DNA of 64,000 nt from Microbacter sp049976245 (GTDB lineage: Bacteria; Bacteroidota; Bacteroidia; Bacteroidales; Paludibacteraceae): the NCBI GenBank assembly GCA_049976245.1, contig JBMFIQ010000010.1, positions 1-64,000 of the forward strand, written 5' to 3'. The notes under the pieces were generated by a model that had not been told where the DNA came from, searched no databases, and saw only the letters and a list, made by a program, of their open reading frames with translations. Made by a program: the position numbers and the translations under genes. Numbering within the stretch: the first letter of the stretch is position 1; the number at the start of each line of letters is the position of its first letter. This document shows, one piece after another, positions 8,448-17,704 of this stretch.

Positions 8448-11021
8448 TCATTTGGCAGATAACGTACAAGCTAGTTTTGCCTGTACTTGTTTTCCCGTTG
8501 ACAAATTAACGGCTTCAACATAAATGACATAAACGCCAATGGGAGCTTTTGCCCCGTGATCGGTCAACCCGTTCCACGAAACAGTGCCTTGTGTACCGAG
8601 CAATGCATTATTGCTCAATCTTCTAACTTGTCTTCCTGACACGTCAAAAATGGTAATGGTTGCCGAAAAACCTGATTCAGGCATGGCGTAACGCATCCAG
8701 AGTAAATCATCGCTTCCATCATTGTCAGGCGTGAAAAAGGTTTTGTCCAACCAAAAACAGGAAGAACCGGCATAAGATGATTGCGAGGCGTTGAATTGAG
8801 AATTTTGATACCCCGGAGTGGCATAACCAACCATAGATGATGCTGAATGCCAATTGGATGACGAGAAATAAAGTTCATCTGGATTGATTCGTTCAAATGA
8901 AACACCGGTCGGATTGGTTATGATCGGATCATGCCACAATTCGTTGTATGCTGCCGAATCAATCACGGCTCCATCCCGACTAATCAACATGATGTTTCCC
9001 GAAACATTGGGCAGCGAAGGAAATGAAGGCATCTCCACAACCTGAATCGAATCCGGACAGTCATAAAACGAAGTAACTTTCACGCGATCTTTAGTCAAAA
9101 CCACATAATGATGGGGAAAAAGTTGATAGCCAAAAGCTACAATCGGAAATCCGACATCAATTGATCCGTTTGATTTCATCCGATTCAGCCACAATGATTT
9201 TAAGTCAATCACTTTTTCGGAACGATTGTAAAGTTCCACAAAAGAATTTCCGTCCGCTTTTGGATGTGACAAGATTTCATTGATCACAACGTCAAATCGG
9301 GAACAACTGTCCGGAATGCCAAAAACAATAGGTTTAGCTAATGCATGTCCATTTACGTCAACTCCGTGAACAATTAAATGTAACATACGATCCGCATTCG
9401 AAATTCCTTCCAATTTGATTTTCACCCATTTACCTTCAGGAAAATCACTTTGATAAACCGAAACCGCCGGATAATCCGTCAACTGATAATTAGAAGATTT
9501 GGTTAATTCACTCAACAACATTGATTTATTGAACGTTAGCGTCAACGTATCGGGAAATGAAAATGAAAAAGAAATTACATCAGGAAGTTGCATGTCCTCA
9601 CAAATTCCGGCAATGGAATTGGCATGTCCGGGCGTTCCTCCTGTTGGACTTTCACTTGCTTTCCAATTTGCAAAATTTCCGGATAGATTTGTCGGATCAA
9701 TGCATTCCAGTGACCACCCCCCACTCGACTTAAAATCATTCTGATACCAAGCATCCGAGTAGGTTACAAAAGCAATCAACGAATCCTGTTCATTTCTCAT
9801 TATCAACCTTTGTCCCGATTGAGCCATCACCGGAAAGCCGCTTACCGTGACCACATTGCCATACGGAGTTAAAAGAGCACGTTTCGACTCATGGCATAAA
9901 ATCACCATGTCGTGTGACTTCAAAATTCCTTCGTTCAATAAATAGTTTTTTGATCCGTAGGATAAGGTCCAATTCTTTAGCTGAATTGGGAAATCACAAC
10001 GGTTGTACAACTCAATGTATTGAGCATCAGGCAATCCAACAACAGGAGAAGGGCGTACCATCAATTCATTGAAAACCACATCGCCGAAGGTTGTATTCCA
10101 TAATCCAAAATCAATAGACGATGTATTCATTTTGTTTCCCCATTCATCGTAAATGTTGGTTAGTTGCAACGTGTAAACCGAACGAATCGAAATGGGCGAT
10201 GAAAAAGAAAAAATCAATTGATTTTTAATATGTTGAGTCTGAAAATTTGTCACTTCAGGCATAAAAACAAAATGGGCGCTATCCATCACGATATTTTTTG
10301 AAAAAAGAATCATCAATTGATTTCGGTTCAAAAGTTGATAGGACACAATGCGAGGTGGAATCCGATCGACATAAGGATTGCCGGTGATTTTAAAATCGTC
10401 AAAAAAGTACTTTGTACTGTTTGAGGAAGAATAATTGCAGAAAATCCCCGAATAGGAACTTGCTTTCACGACGGTGTCACGCACAAAAAATTCCGTTTTC
10501 TGAGCGCTATCCGATGGAAGTTTGGAAAAGACAGACCAATTGCCCAACGTATCGCGTGTGATGTTCACGATGACATCCGTGACAGAACCCGTAGTTGGCA
10601 ATCGATTTGATCCACCGGCAGCCAACTTGATTTTCTGAGTTCCTTGTTGACGATACAAGGCAATTTCTTTATTGGTATTACCAATCATCAGATAATAACC
10701 GTTTAAGGGACCGGAGAGATTTGCACTGTCGGACACAAGATAAAAGTTGACGTAATTGGCACTTGTCAACAACAAGCCGGTTTTTAAATGAAAACTCCAC
10801 GTTGCTTGCTCAATTGCTTTAGAAACCGTTGACAAATAAGCAGATGAGCTAACCGGCAAAGCATTCAACTGCAGCTGAAAAGCCGAATTCACAATAAATT
10901 TATCCGTAGAGCCGTTCCAAGTCGGATGATTCGTAAAGTCACCATCCGAAAATGAATCTACATACTGTGCTTGAAGACATGAAGGAACAAAAAGCAATAA
11001 AATAAGAATAATTTTCTTCAT
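8448..11021 (-). CDS. Large secreted lamin-tail-domain protein with C-terminal FlgD-like domain
   Basis: This encodes 857 residues from the ATG at 11021 (MKKIILILLLFVPSCLQAQ, a signal peptide). The first third looks like a beta-sandwich adhesion domain. Two lamin-tail-like domains follow, recognised by VVFNELMVRPSP...YIELYNR and VVINEILSHP...FVELYNR. The C-terminus (FFTPDNDGSDDLLWMRY...ITIFDVSGRQVRRL...SWNGLTDHG) is the FlgD-like/gliding-type domain found on secreted Bacteroidota proteins. The frame is open to 11117, but those residues are not signal-like. A cell-surface or extracellular role is inferred. The ligand is unknown. Confidence 0.8.
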   Translation of the reverse strand: MKKIILILLLFVPSCLQAQYVDSFSDGDFTNHPTWNGSTDKFIVNSAFQLQLNALPVSSSAYLSTVSKAIEQATWSFHLKTGLLLTSANYVNFYLVSDSANLSGPLNGYYLMIGNTNKEIALYRQQGTQKIKLAAGGSNRLPTTGSVTDVIVNITRDTLGNWSVFSKLPSDSAQKTEFFVRDTVVKASSYSGIFCNYSSSNSTKYFFDDFKITGNPYVDRIPPRIVSYQLLNRNQLMILFSKNIVMDSAHFVFMPEVTNFQTQHIKNQLIFSFSSPISIRSVYTLQLTNIYDEWGNKMNTSSIDFGLWNTTFGDVVFNELMVRPSPVVGLPDAQYIELYNRCDFPIQLKNWTLSYGSKNYLLNEGILKSHDMVILCHESKRALLTPYGNVVTVSGFPVMAQSGQRLIMRNEQDSLIAFVTYSDAWYQNDFKSSGGWSLECIDPTNLSGNFANWKASESPTGGTPGHANSIAGICEDMQLPDVISFSFSFPDTLTLTFNKSMLLSELTKSSNYQLTDYPAVSVYQSDFPEGKWVKIKLEGISNADRMLHLIVHGVDVNGHALAKPIVFGIPDSCSRFDVVINEILSHPKADGNSFVELYNRSEKVIDLKSLWLNRMKSNGSIDVGFPIVAFGYQLFPHHYVVLTKDRVKVTSFYDCPDSIQVVEMPSFPSLPNVSGNIMLISRDGAVIDSAAYNELWHDPIITNPTGVSFERINPDELYFSSSNWHSASSMVGYATPGYQNSQFNASQSSYAGSSCFWLDKTFFTPDNDGSDDLLWMRYAMPESGFSATITIFDVSGRQVRRLSNNALLGTQGTVSWNGLTDHGAKAPIGVYVIYVEAVNLSTGKQVQAKLACTLSAK

Positions 11022-11150
11022 ATTGTAAGGAATATCAACAAAATGGCGTAATTTTGCAACAAAATTGTTTGTTCTAAATCGGGACAAACCGACAATAAAA
11101 AGTCCATAAAAGTACACTATTTTTTCTAATTTTACAATATTTATAGTCCA

Positions 11151-12158
11151 ATGAAAATTGCAATTGTTGGCGCCAGTGGCGCAGTAGGTCAGGAATTTCT
11201 TAACGTGTTAGAAGAGCGATCATTTCCCATTGACGAACTGCTTCTATTCGGTTCCTCAAGAAGTATGGGAAACACCTATCAGTTCAAAGGGAAAAGCATT
11301 CCAGTTAAAGAATTAAAACACAATGATGACTTCAAAGATGTAAAAATTGCTTTTGTTTCTGCAGGAGCCGGCGTTTCGAAAGAGTTCGCCGAAACCATCA
11401 CCAAACATGGAGCTGTGATGATTGACAATTCAAGTGCATTCAGAATGGACGAAGACGTTCCTTTGGTGGTTCCCGAAGTGAATGCTGCCGATGCTAAAAT
11501 ACGACCTCGCAACATCATTGCCAATCCTAACTGTACTACCATTCAGTTGGTTGTTGCGCTTAAACCTTTAAATGACCTCTCGCCCATCCGACGCATTCAT
11601 GTAGCAACTTATCAAGCTGCCAGCGGAGCAGGTGCTGCTGCCATGAATGAATTAATGGAACAATACAAACAAGTCATCAACGGTGAACCCGTCGTGGTGT
11701 CTAAATTTGCTTATCAATTGGCATTCAACATGATACCACAAGTGGATATTTTTTTCGAAAATGGTTATACTAAAGAAGAAATGAAGATGTACAACGAGAC
11801 CCGAAAAATCATGCACACTCAAGCTGAAGTAAGCGCCACATGTGTTCGTGTTCCCTCGTTGCGTGCTCATTCGGAAGCCGTTTGGGTCGAAACGGAACAA
11901 CCCATTTCCGTTGAACAAGCTAGAGAAGCGTTTTCCAAAGCAGAAGGCGTTGTGGTTGAAGACAATCCCGCAGAAAAATTATATCCGATGCCGCTTTTTC
12001 TATCAGGAAAAGATCCTGTTTTTGTTGGCCGCATCCGAAAAGATATTTCCAATCCTAATGGCTTGACTTTTTGGTGTGTAAGCGATCAGATTAGGAAAGG
12101 AGCTGCCTTAAACGCAGTTCAAATTGCCGAATTTTTGCTTCGCGAAAAGGCGTTGTAA
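11151..12158 (+). CDS. asd: Aspartate-semialdehyde dehydrogenase
   Basis: Asd reduces aspartyl phosphate to aspartate semialdehyde with NADPH, the branch point to lysine, diaminopimelate, threonine and methionine. The 335-residue product has the nucleotide loop VGASGAVGQEF at the N-terminus, the active-site Cys in NPNCTTIQ (residue 128), and the AYQAASGAG-like segment TYQAASGAGAAA. Length is normal. It is divergent from the lamin-tail gene, and queC follows with its own promoter. Confidence 0.97.
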   Translation: MKIAIVGASGAVGQEFLNVLEERSFPIDELLLFGSSRSMGNTYQFKGKSIPVKELKHNDDFKDVKIAFVSAGAGVSKEFAETITKHGAVMIDNSSAFRMDEDVPLVVPEVNAADAKIRPRNIIANPNCTTIQLVVALKPLNDLSPIRRIHVATYQAASGAGAAAMNELMEQYKQVINGEPVVVSKFAYQLAFNMIPQVDIFFENGYTKEEMKMYNETRKIMHTQAEVSATCVRVPSLRAHSEAVWVETEQPISVEQAREAFSKAEGVVVEDNPAEKLYPMPLFLSGKDPVFVGRIRKDISNPNGLTFWCVSDQIRKGAALNAVQIAEFLLREKAL

Positions 12159-12169
12159 CATGGCAACGG

Positions 12170-12200
12170 TTGATGAAACGCCTTTATTTTAGTAACTTTG
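12170..12200 (+). promoter_or_regulatory. Bacteroidota promoter for queC
   Basis: TTG at 12170-12172 and TAACTTTG at 12193-12200 are separated by 20 bases. The -7 box is an exact TAnnTTTG match and lies 30 bases before the queC ATG. Confidence 0.55.
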
Positions 12201-12230
12201 CGGCCAACGTAATCTACCTATTTTCATTGA

Positions 12231-12887
12231 ATGAAGGCCTTATTAGTATATTCGGGAGGTTTGGACAGTACCACGCTTCTTTATCAGTATCACAAAGAGA
12301 TACAACTTGCTGTGTCGTTTCATTATGGTTCAAAACACAACGATCGCGAAATTAAATATGCCAAAGAAAACTGCAAAAAATTTGGCATTGAGCAGTTAAT
12401 CATTCCACTTGATTTTATTCATCAATATTTCAAAAGTGATCTTTTAAAGAATGGCGGTGATATTCCCGAAGGACATTACGCCGACGAGAACATGAAGCAA
12501 ACCATTGTCCCGTTTCGAAACGGAATTATGTTAAGTATTGCTGTCGGTTTGGCCGAAAGTCGCGATTTAGATACTGTATTGCTGGGCAATCATTTTGGCG
12601 ATCATGCTATTTATCCCGATTGTCGGCGCTCTTTTATTGATGCTTTTGCAGAGGCCTCACGCGAAGGAACTTTGAATAACATTTCCGTAGTTTCACCATA
12701 TTGCGACATCACCAAACGCGACATAGCCTTGATTGGAAAATCACTTCAAGTTGACTATTCCAAAACTTACTCATGCTACAAAGGCGGCGAGAAACATTGT
12801 GGAAAATGTGGCACCTGCATTGAAAGAAAAGAAGCGCTTGAAGGCTTTGATCCAACTATTTATGAAACGGATTCCGATTCCCGATGA
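12231..12887 (+). CDS. queC: 7-cyano-7-deazaguanine synthase
   Basis: QueC converts 7-carboxy-7-deazaguanine to preQ0 with ATP and ammonia, in queuosine biosynthesis. The 218-residue product has the PP-loop YSGGLDSTTLLYQY near the N-terminus and the four-Cys zinc site CYKGGEKHCGKCGTC near residues 180-195. Length is typical. No queD, queE or queF is present in the window, so the remaining steps must be encoded elsewhere. Confidence 0.96.
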   Translation: MKALLVYSGGLDSTTLLYQYHKEIQLAVSFHYGSKHNDREIKYAKENCKKFGIEQLIIPLDFIHQYFKSDLLKNGGDIPEGHYADENMKQTIVPFRNGIMLSIAVGLAESRDLDTVLLGNHFGDHAIYPDCRRSFIDAFAEASREGTLNNISVVSPYCDITKRDIALIGKSLQVDYSKTYSCYKGGEKHCGKCGTCIERKEALEGFDPTIYETDSDSR

Positions 12888-12963
12888 CGCTTCCGCTCTT
12901 TCAAATCTATCAAACCAGCGCATTTAATCTCAGCAAAACAACATTGTTCTTAAATTTTTTTTC

Positions 12964-13785
12964 ATGTTACATCTATCAATTGATTCCATCGAAATCGGAT
13001 TATTGGTTTTAGGCTTAATTACCGGAATTCTTTCCGGTTTTTTTGGAATTGGAGGCGGCGTAGTTTTGGTACCTACGTTAATTGCCATTTTTGGATTCAA
13101 TATTCTCAATGCCAACGCCATTTCATTGACAGCCATGTTGCTGCCTGTCAGCATTTTAGGAGTAGTCGCTTTTTACAAAGCAGGATACATTGACATCAAA
13201 AATGCTCTTTGGATTTCACTCGGATTGCTGGCTGGTTCATTCTTTGGCGCCTATTTTGCGGTGAACATCAACAATACCTTGTTAACAAAACTGTATGCTG
13301 CTTTTTTGTTGTACATCAGCATCGATTATTTAGATATTCCTTCTTTTTTCAAAAAGAACAAAAAGAAATCATTGGATGATGCATATCCTTCCAAAGTAGA
13401 ACATGTAAAAGAACACAAAAAAGAACCGGTGTGGGCTTTCATTCTCTTGGGCGTTATATCAGGTGTTTTAGCCGGCATGTTTGGCAAAGGCGGCGGTATC
13501 GTCATTGTACCGGCATTGGTGAAACTGTTTCGATATCATCCCAAAGCTGCAGCGGCTACCTCTTTGGCAGCTTTGCAATTGCCGGTTGGACTGCCCAGCG
13601 TCATTGTGTATGCCAATTCGGGGCACCTCAATTTACTTTATGCCGGACTAATCGCCATCGGCATTGTGATCGGAGCTTTCTTTGGCTCTATCGTTGCAGT
13701 GAAAATGCCAACTTCCATTTTTCGCAAAGTATTTGCCGTCTTTTTGTTTGTCATTGCTTTCGACATCGTACATAAATACCTGTAA
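12964..13785 (+). CDS. TauE/SafE family membrane permease
   Basis: This is a 273-residue inner-membrane protein of the TauE/SafE (DUF81) family, often linked with export of sulfite or other organosulfur anions. The two-fold repeat is visible: GILSGFFGIGGGVVLVPTLI in the first half and GVLAGMFGKGGGIVIVPALV in the second, joined by a charged, Lys-rich loop (about residues 123-155). About eight membrane helices are expected. The substrate is not deducible. It is convergent with tyrS across a shared terminator. Confidence 0.85.
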   Translation: MLHLSIDSIEIGLLVLGLITGILSGFFGIGGGVVLVPTLIAIFGFNILNANAISLTAMLLPVSILGVVAFYKAGYIDIKNALWISLGLLAGSFFGAYFAVNINNTLLTKLYAAFLLYISIDYLDIPSFFKKNKKKSLDDAYPSKVEHVKEHKKEPVWAFILLGVISGVLAGMFGKGGGIVIVPALVKLFRYHPKAAAATSLAALQLPVGLPSVIVYANSGHLNLLYAGLIAIGIVIGAFFGSIVAVKMPTSIFRKVFAVFLFVIAFDIVHKYL

Positions 13786-13790
13786 AAAAG

Positions 13791-13837
13791 AAAATAGAAA
13801 ACAAACAGAGAAAATCCATTGTTTTCTATTTCAACTT
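13791..13837. terminator. Bidirectional terminator between TauE gene and tyrS
   Basis: AAATAGAAAAC at 13792-13802 pairs exactly with GTTTTCTATTT at 13821-13831, with A-rich sequence before and a T run after. It lies between two convergent genes and can serve both. Confidence 0.6.
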
Positions 13838-13864
13838 TTTTCGAAAAGATCGTTCCTTTCTCTA

Positions 13865-15157
13865 TTATTTCACCATCAAAAGAAAATAATTTTTTTTGCC
13901 TTTTTGAATCAATAAATAGCGTTGGTTCAGAAGATCCTTATCGGTGAAGAGTTGATCAGGATCGTTCAATTTTTCCTTATTCACCATCACACCTCCGCCG
14001 GCCGTCAGCTTTCGCATTTCCCCTTTGGATGGAAAAACCGAACAATGTTCCACCATCAAATCAATGGCTTTTACACCATTTTCCACTATGGATCGCGAAA
14101 CAGTAAATTGAGGAACTCCTTCGAAAACAGACAACAACGTTTCTTCGTCCAATTTTTTTAATTGTTCCGAAGTTGAATTTCCAAATAAAATGGATGATGC
14201 GTCAACGGCGCTTTGATAATCCTCAAGAGAATGAACCATAACGGTGACTTCCCGCGCAAGTGCTTTTTGCAAAGGACGCAAGTGGGGAGCTTCACGTTGT
14301 TGTTGGATCAATCCGTCAATTTCTTCTTTGGACAAAAACGTAAAGATTTTGATGTATTTTTCAGCATCTGCATCACTTACATTAAGCCAAAACTGATAAA
14401 ATTTATAGGGGGATGTATAACGTCGATCCAACCAGACATTGCCCGATTCAGTTTTGCCAAATTTACCGCCATCGGCTTTGGTAATCAAAGGACAAGTCAA
14501 AGCAAAAGCCTCTCCATTGACTTTTCGACGAATCAACTCGGTTCCTGTCGTAATGTTTCCCCATTGATCCGAGCCACCCATTTGCAACGAACAGTTTTTA
14601 TGCTGATAAAGATACAAAAAATCGTAACCCTGAACAAGTTGATAAGTAAATTCGGTAAACGACATCCCTTCAGCGCTTTCGTTGTTCAGTCTTTTTTTGA
14701 CGGAATCTTTTGCCATCATGTAATTGACGGTGATGTGTTTCCCAATGTCACGAATAAAATCAAGAAAAGATATTCCCTTCATCCAATCGTAATTGTTAAC
14801 CAATTCGGCAGCATTGGGAAGATTTGAATCAAAATCAAGAAACTTGGAGAGTTGGAACTTAATGGATTCCTGATTGTGCCGAAGCGTTTCTTCACTCAAT
14901 AAATTTCTTTCTTGCGATTTTCCCGAAGGGTCGCCGATCATGCCGGTAGCTCCTCCAATCAAAGCAATGGGTTTATGACCACACCGCTGGAAATGTTTTA
15001 ACATCATCACCCCGACCAAATGGCCGATATGTAATGAATCAGCTGTCGGATCAATGCCGACATAACCTACTCCCATTTGTTTTTGCAACATCTCTTCAAC
15101 ACCTGGCATCATGTCGTGAATCATGCCTCGCCAACGTAATTCTTCAATAAAATTCAT
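13865..15157 (-). CDS. tyrS: Tyrosyl-tRNA synthetase
   Basis: TyrS charges tRNA-Tyr. The 430-residue class I synthetase shows the HIGH-type motif in DPTADSLHIGHL (about residue 45), the tyrosine pocket segment YQLVQGYDFLYL and QMGGSDQWGNI, and a KMSKS variant KFGKTESG (about residue 230). The S4 RNA-binding domain occupies the last 70 residues (VNKEKLNDPDQLF...). Length is normal. Confidence 0.97.
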   Translation of the reverse strand: MNFIEELRWRGMIHDMMPGVEEMLQKQMGVGYVGIDPTADSLHIGHLVGVMMLKHFQRCGHKPIALIGGATGMIGDPSGKSQERNLLSEETLRHNQESIKFQLSKFLDFDSNLPNAAELVNNYDWMKGISFLDFIRDIGKHITVNYMMAKDSVKKRLNNESAEGMSFTEFTYQLVQGYDFLYLYQHKNCSLQMGGSDQWGNITTGTELIRRKVNGEAFALTCPLITKADGGKFGKTESGNVWLDRRYTSPYKFYQFWLNVSDADAEKYIKIFTFLSKEEIDGLIQQQREAPHLRPLQKALAREVTVMVHSLEDYQSAVDASSILFGNSTSEQLKKLDEETLLSVFEGVPQFTVSRSIVENGVKAIDLMVEHCSVFPSKGEMRKLTAGGGVMVNKEKLNDPDQLFTDKDLLNQRYLLIQKGKKNYFLLMVK

Positions 15158-15281
15158 CGGTTGTACTTCGTTAATTGTTAACGCAAATATCGATATTTTT
15201 ACCTAAACAGGCAAATAAACAACAGGTCAAAATGAATCTTTTTATCATGAAGCCATTCATTTCAACTTGTTATTTATCATT

Positions 15282-15306
15282 TATAACATTGATTAACAAT
15301 GTTATA
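15282..15306. repeat. Perfect inverted repeat TATAACATTG-N5-CAATGTTATA
   Basis: Ten-base arms are perfectly complementary around a 5-base ATTAA spacer. The site lies between tyrS and the CBM48-like gene, both on the minus strand. No T run follows on the minus strand, so an operator-like site is as likely as a terminator. The same left arm, TTTATAACATTGATT, recurs at 26245-26259 upstream of nuoA. Confidence 0.5.
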
Positions 15307-15335
15307 AGCAAGATCAAAATGCCATCTTCAAGCGC

Positions 15336-15767
15336 TTATTTTGACGATAGTTTTGAGCTCTTTTGGGTTCTGTTTGTTGTGGTTTTAGCGACTGTGGTTT
15401 TAGCTGATGTCGATTTTGAGGTTGCAGATTTTTTCTCTTTGGTTTCAATTTCAGCCAATGGAATACAAATATTGGTTGTTCCGTGTTCGTTGTGTGAAAA
15501 AAAACGTTCCAGCCCGGAATACAATTCGCCATTGTCATATACTTCACACCAGCAATCGTACACGCTGTCGTAAAATTTGAATGAAATTTCATTCAAATCA
15601 TTTGGAACAATCACCGAAAGTTCGTTGGAATCATTAGCAAAAGTGATTCCGTGCTTGATATCCCAGTTGTTAAAATTTCCCACCACACTCATTCCCGAGG
15701 GATCAATGGTGTCGGCATGAAAAACCACTTTTGTGTTTTTCCCTTCTTTTTGGCATGTTACTTTCAT
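15336..15767 (-). CDS. Small CBM48-like (glycogen-binding/isoamylase N-terminal) protein
   Basis: This encodes 143 residues. The first 100 resemble the early-set glycogen-recognition fold of CBM48 proteins: VVFHADTIDP...SVVGNFNNWD, with a Trp in the expected place, then WCEVYDNGELYSGLERFFSHN. The C-terminal 40 residues are a low-complexity Ser/Thr/Lys tail. There is no catalytic domain. Such stand-alone proteins occur in Bacteroidota and their role is not established. An AT-rich region without genes (15768-16246) lies upstream. Confidence 0.65.
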   Translation of the reverse strand: MKVTCQKEGKNTKVVFHADTIDPSGMSVVGNFNNWDIKHGITFANDSNELSVIVPNDLNEISFKFYDSVYDCWCEVYDNGELYSGLERFFSHNEHGTTNICIPLAEIETKEKKSATSKSTSAKTTVAKTTTNRTQKSSKLSSK

Positions 15768-16160
15768 AATTTTTATTTTATTATGTTGATTGATGCGTTT
15801 ATAAAATTGATTAAAGATTTAAAAAGTTCTTTATTGTAATTGAAAAAGTGATGTTTAAGCAAAACAGGTTATTTCGAAGATAAATAATTTATTTTCAGAA
15901 GTCTTATAGAACTCACCTTTTCATTATGTTGTTATGCATAAAGTTTCTTTAAATTTGTTTTTAGATTTTTATGTAGATAGATTAACATATCAATATCTGC
16001 GTCATTAAATATTAATATATACAAAATAATGTGTTTTAATATAAATAATATGATGTATTCTTACAAAGATACAATATAATTTCTTCTTTAGCATCATATT
16101 AGTGCAAATTAACGGATAATGAAAAAAATGGCTGAAAGAAACAAAAACAAAATATTTGTC
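15768..16160. other. AT-rich intergenic region, no gene seen
   Basis: About 400 bases of very AT-rich sequence between the divergent CBM48-like and lpdA genes. I see no coding frame, RNA gene or clear repeat in it. It must contain the promoters of both flanking genes. Confidence 0.5.
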
Positions 16161-16161
16161 G

Positions 16162-16169
16162 TATTTTTG
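16162..16169 (+). promoter_or_regulatory. -7 box upstream of lpdA
   Basis: TATTTTTG matches TAnnTTTG and lies about 80 bases before the lpdA ATG. No clear -33 element is seen. Confidence 0.4.
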
Positions 16170-16246
16170 CAATCAACTACAAGTTCTTTTGTAAAATAAC
16201 TTTTTGGTGTTTGAATAACAAACCCTAAGATAAAAAAACAACAAAC

Positions 16247-17599
16247 ATGTTTGATTTAGGAATAATTGGTGGAGGCCCGGCCGGATATACTGCCGCAGAA
16301 CGAGCAGCTGCACACCACATGAAAGTCATCCTTTTTGAGGAAAACAAAATTGGCGGGGTATGTTTAAATGAAGGATGCATCCCGACAAAAGCCTTTTTAC
16401 AAAGCGGACATCTTTTTCGTTCCATTCATCACGCCGATAAGTTTGGCATAACGGTCAATTCTGCCGATGCAACCATCGATGTCAACAAAATTGTTCAGCG
16501 TAAGAATCTCATTGTACGTAAAATGCAAGCTGGTGTACGCGCACAATTAAAAAATGATTTGATTACGGTCAAAGATGGACATGCTAATATCAAAGGGAAA
16601 CAGGGGGACATTTTTCATATTGAATGCAACAACGATTTTTTCGAAGTCAAACATTTATTGATTGCAACGGGATCGCGTGAATTCATTCCGCCCATCCCCG
16701 GCATCGATTCTCCGTCGGTGGTTACTCATCGCGATTTACTGAATCTGGAACATCCGATCAACGATCTGATCATCATTGGCGGCGGTTACATCGGCATTGA
16801 GTTTGCCGATTATTTTAACGCCGTTGGGACCAACGTTCACATCGTTGAATTGAAAGATCATATTTTAGAAGGAACAGATCAGGAACTGACGCGCATTTTA
16901 CAAACGGAATATGAAAAACGTGGAGTTCATTTTTACTTAAATGCACAAGTAACCGGCATTGAGAATAACACGGTACATTTCAAACAAAACGAAGAAGACC
17001 ATCAACTCAGCGGCGATAAAATTCTTGTTTCCGTTGGACGCGTTCCCAATTTGGAAGGCTTTGGGCTCGAAATTTTGGATATTGAATCGTATCGAAAAGG
17101 GATACGCGTCAATAATTTAATGCAAACATCCGAACCAAACGTTTATGCGGCAGGCGATGTAACAGGATTTTCCAAACTGGCACATGCAGCTTACCGTGAA
17201 GCATCAGTAGTGATCCATACCATTTCTAAGATTTACGACCCGATGAATTTTCAAACCATTCCGGGCTGTATTTATTCCGATCCCGAAATTGCCACTGTCG
17301 GTTTAACAGAAGAGGCACTCAAAATGGCATGGATGCCACATCGAATCATCAGATTACCCATGACATACTCCGGCAGGTTTGAAATTGAAAACGGAGAATT
17401 TTCAGGTTTATGCAAATTAATTGTTGGCGACGGCAACGAAATTTTAGGCGTGCATCTCATTGGCAACGGCGCAGGGGAAATCATTGCATCGGCAGCCATT
17501 GCCATTGACAACAAAATGACTGCCGATCAATGGGCAAGAACCATTTTCCCACACCCAACGGTCAACGAGATTTTCCGTGAAGCGCTCTACCATGTGTAA
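16247..17599 (+). CDS. lpdA: Dihydrolipoyl dehydrogenase
   Basis: This flavoprotein (E3) reoxidises dihydrolipoamide for 2-oxo acid dehydrogenase or glycine cleavage complexes, with NAD+ as acceptor. The 450-residue product has the FAD loop IIGGGPAGYTAAERA at the N-terminus, the redox disulfide GGVCLNEGCIPTKA (Cys near 41 and 46), a second nucleotide loop IIGGGYIGIEFADYF (about residue 180), and the C-terminal catalytic His in FPHPTVNEIFREAL. No E1 or E2 genes are adjacent. The partner complex is therefore unknown. Confidence 0.95.
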   Translation: MFDLGIIGGGPAGYTAAERAAAHHMKVILFEENKIGGVCLNEGCIPTKAFLQSGHLFRSIHHADKFGITVNSADATIDVNKIVQRKNLIVRKMQAGVRAQLKNDLITVKDGHANIKGKQGDIFHIECNNDFFEVKHLLIATGSREFIPPIPGIDSPSVVTHRDLLNLEHPINDLIIIGGGYIGIEFADYFNAVGTNVHIVELKDHILEGTDQELTRILQTEYEKRGVHFYLNAQVTGIENNTVHFKQNEEDHQLSGDKILVSVGRVPNLEGFGLEILDIESYRKGIRVNNLMQTSEPNVYAAGDVTGFSKLAHAAYREASVVIHTISKIYDPMNFQTIPGCIYSDPEIATVGLTEEALKMAWMPHRIIRLPMTYSGRFEIENGEFSGLCKLIVGDGNEILGVHLIGNGAGEIIASAAIAIDNKMTADQWARTIFPHPTVNEIFREALYHV

Positions 17600-17704
17600 C
17601 GTTTCTTGCCTTTCGGTTCGGAACTTCCATCGTGCTCTTTTTATCATGAACCAAAAATAAAAAGAAATGCTGTTTATTATTAATCTTTTTATCATCCCGT
17701 TTGT

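Noticed and set aside
15175..15573. Plus-strand ORF opposite the CBM48-like gene
   Set aside because: It begins in non-coding sequence, contains the inverted repeat, and overlaps a recognisable minus-strand domain.
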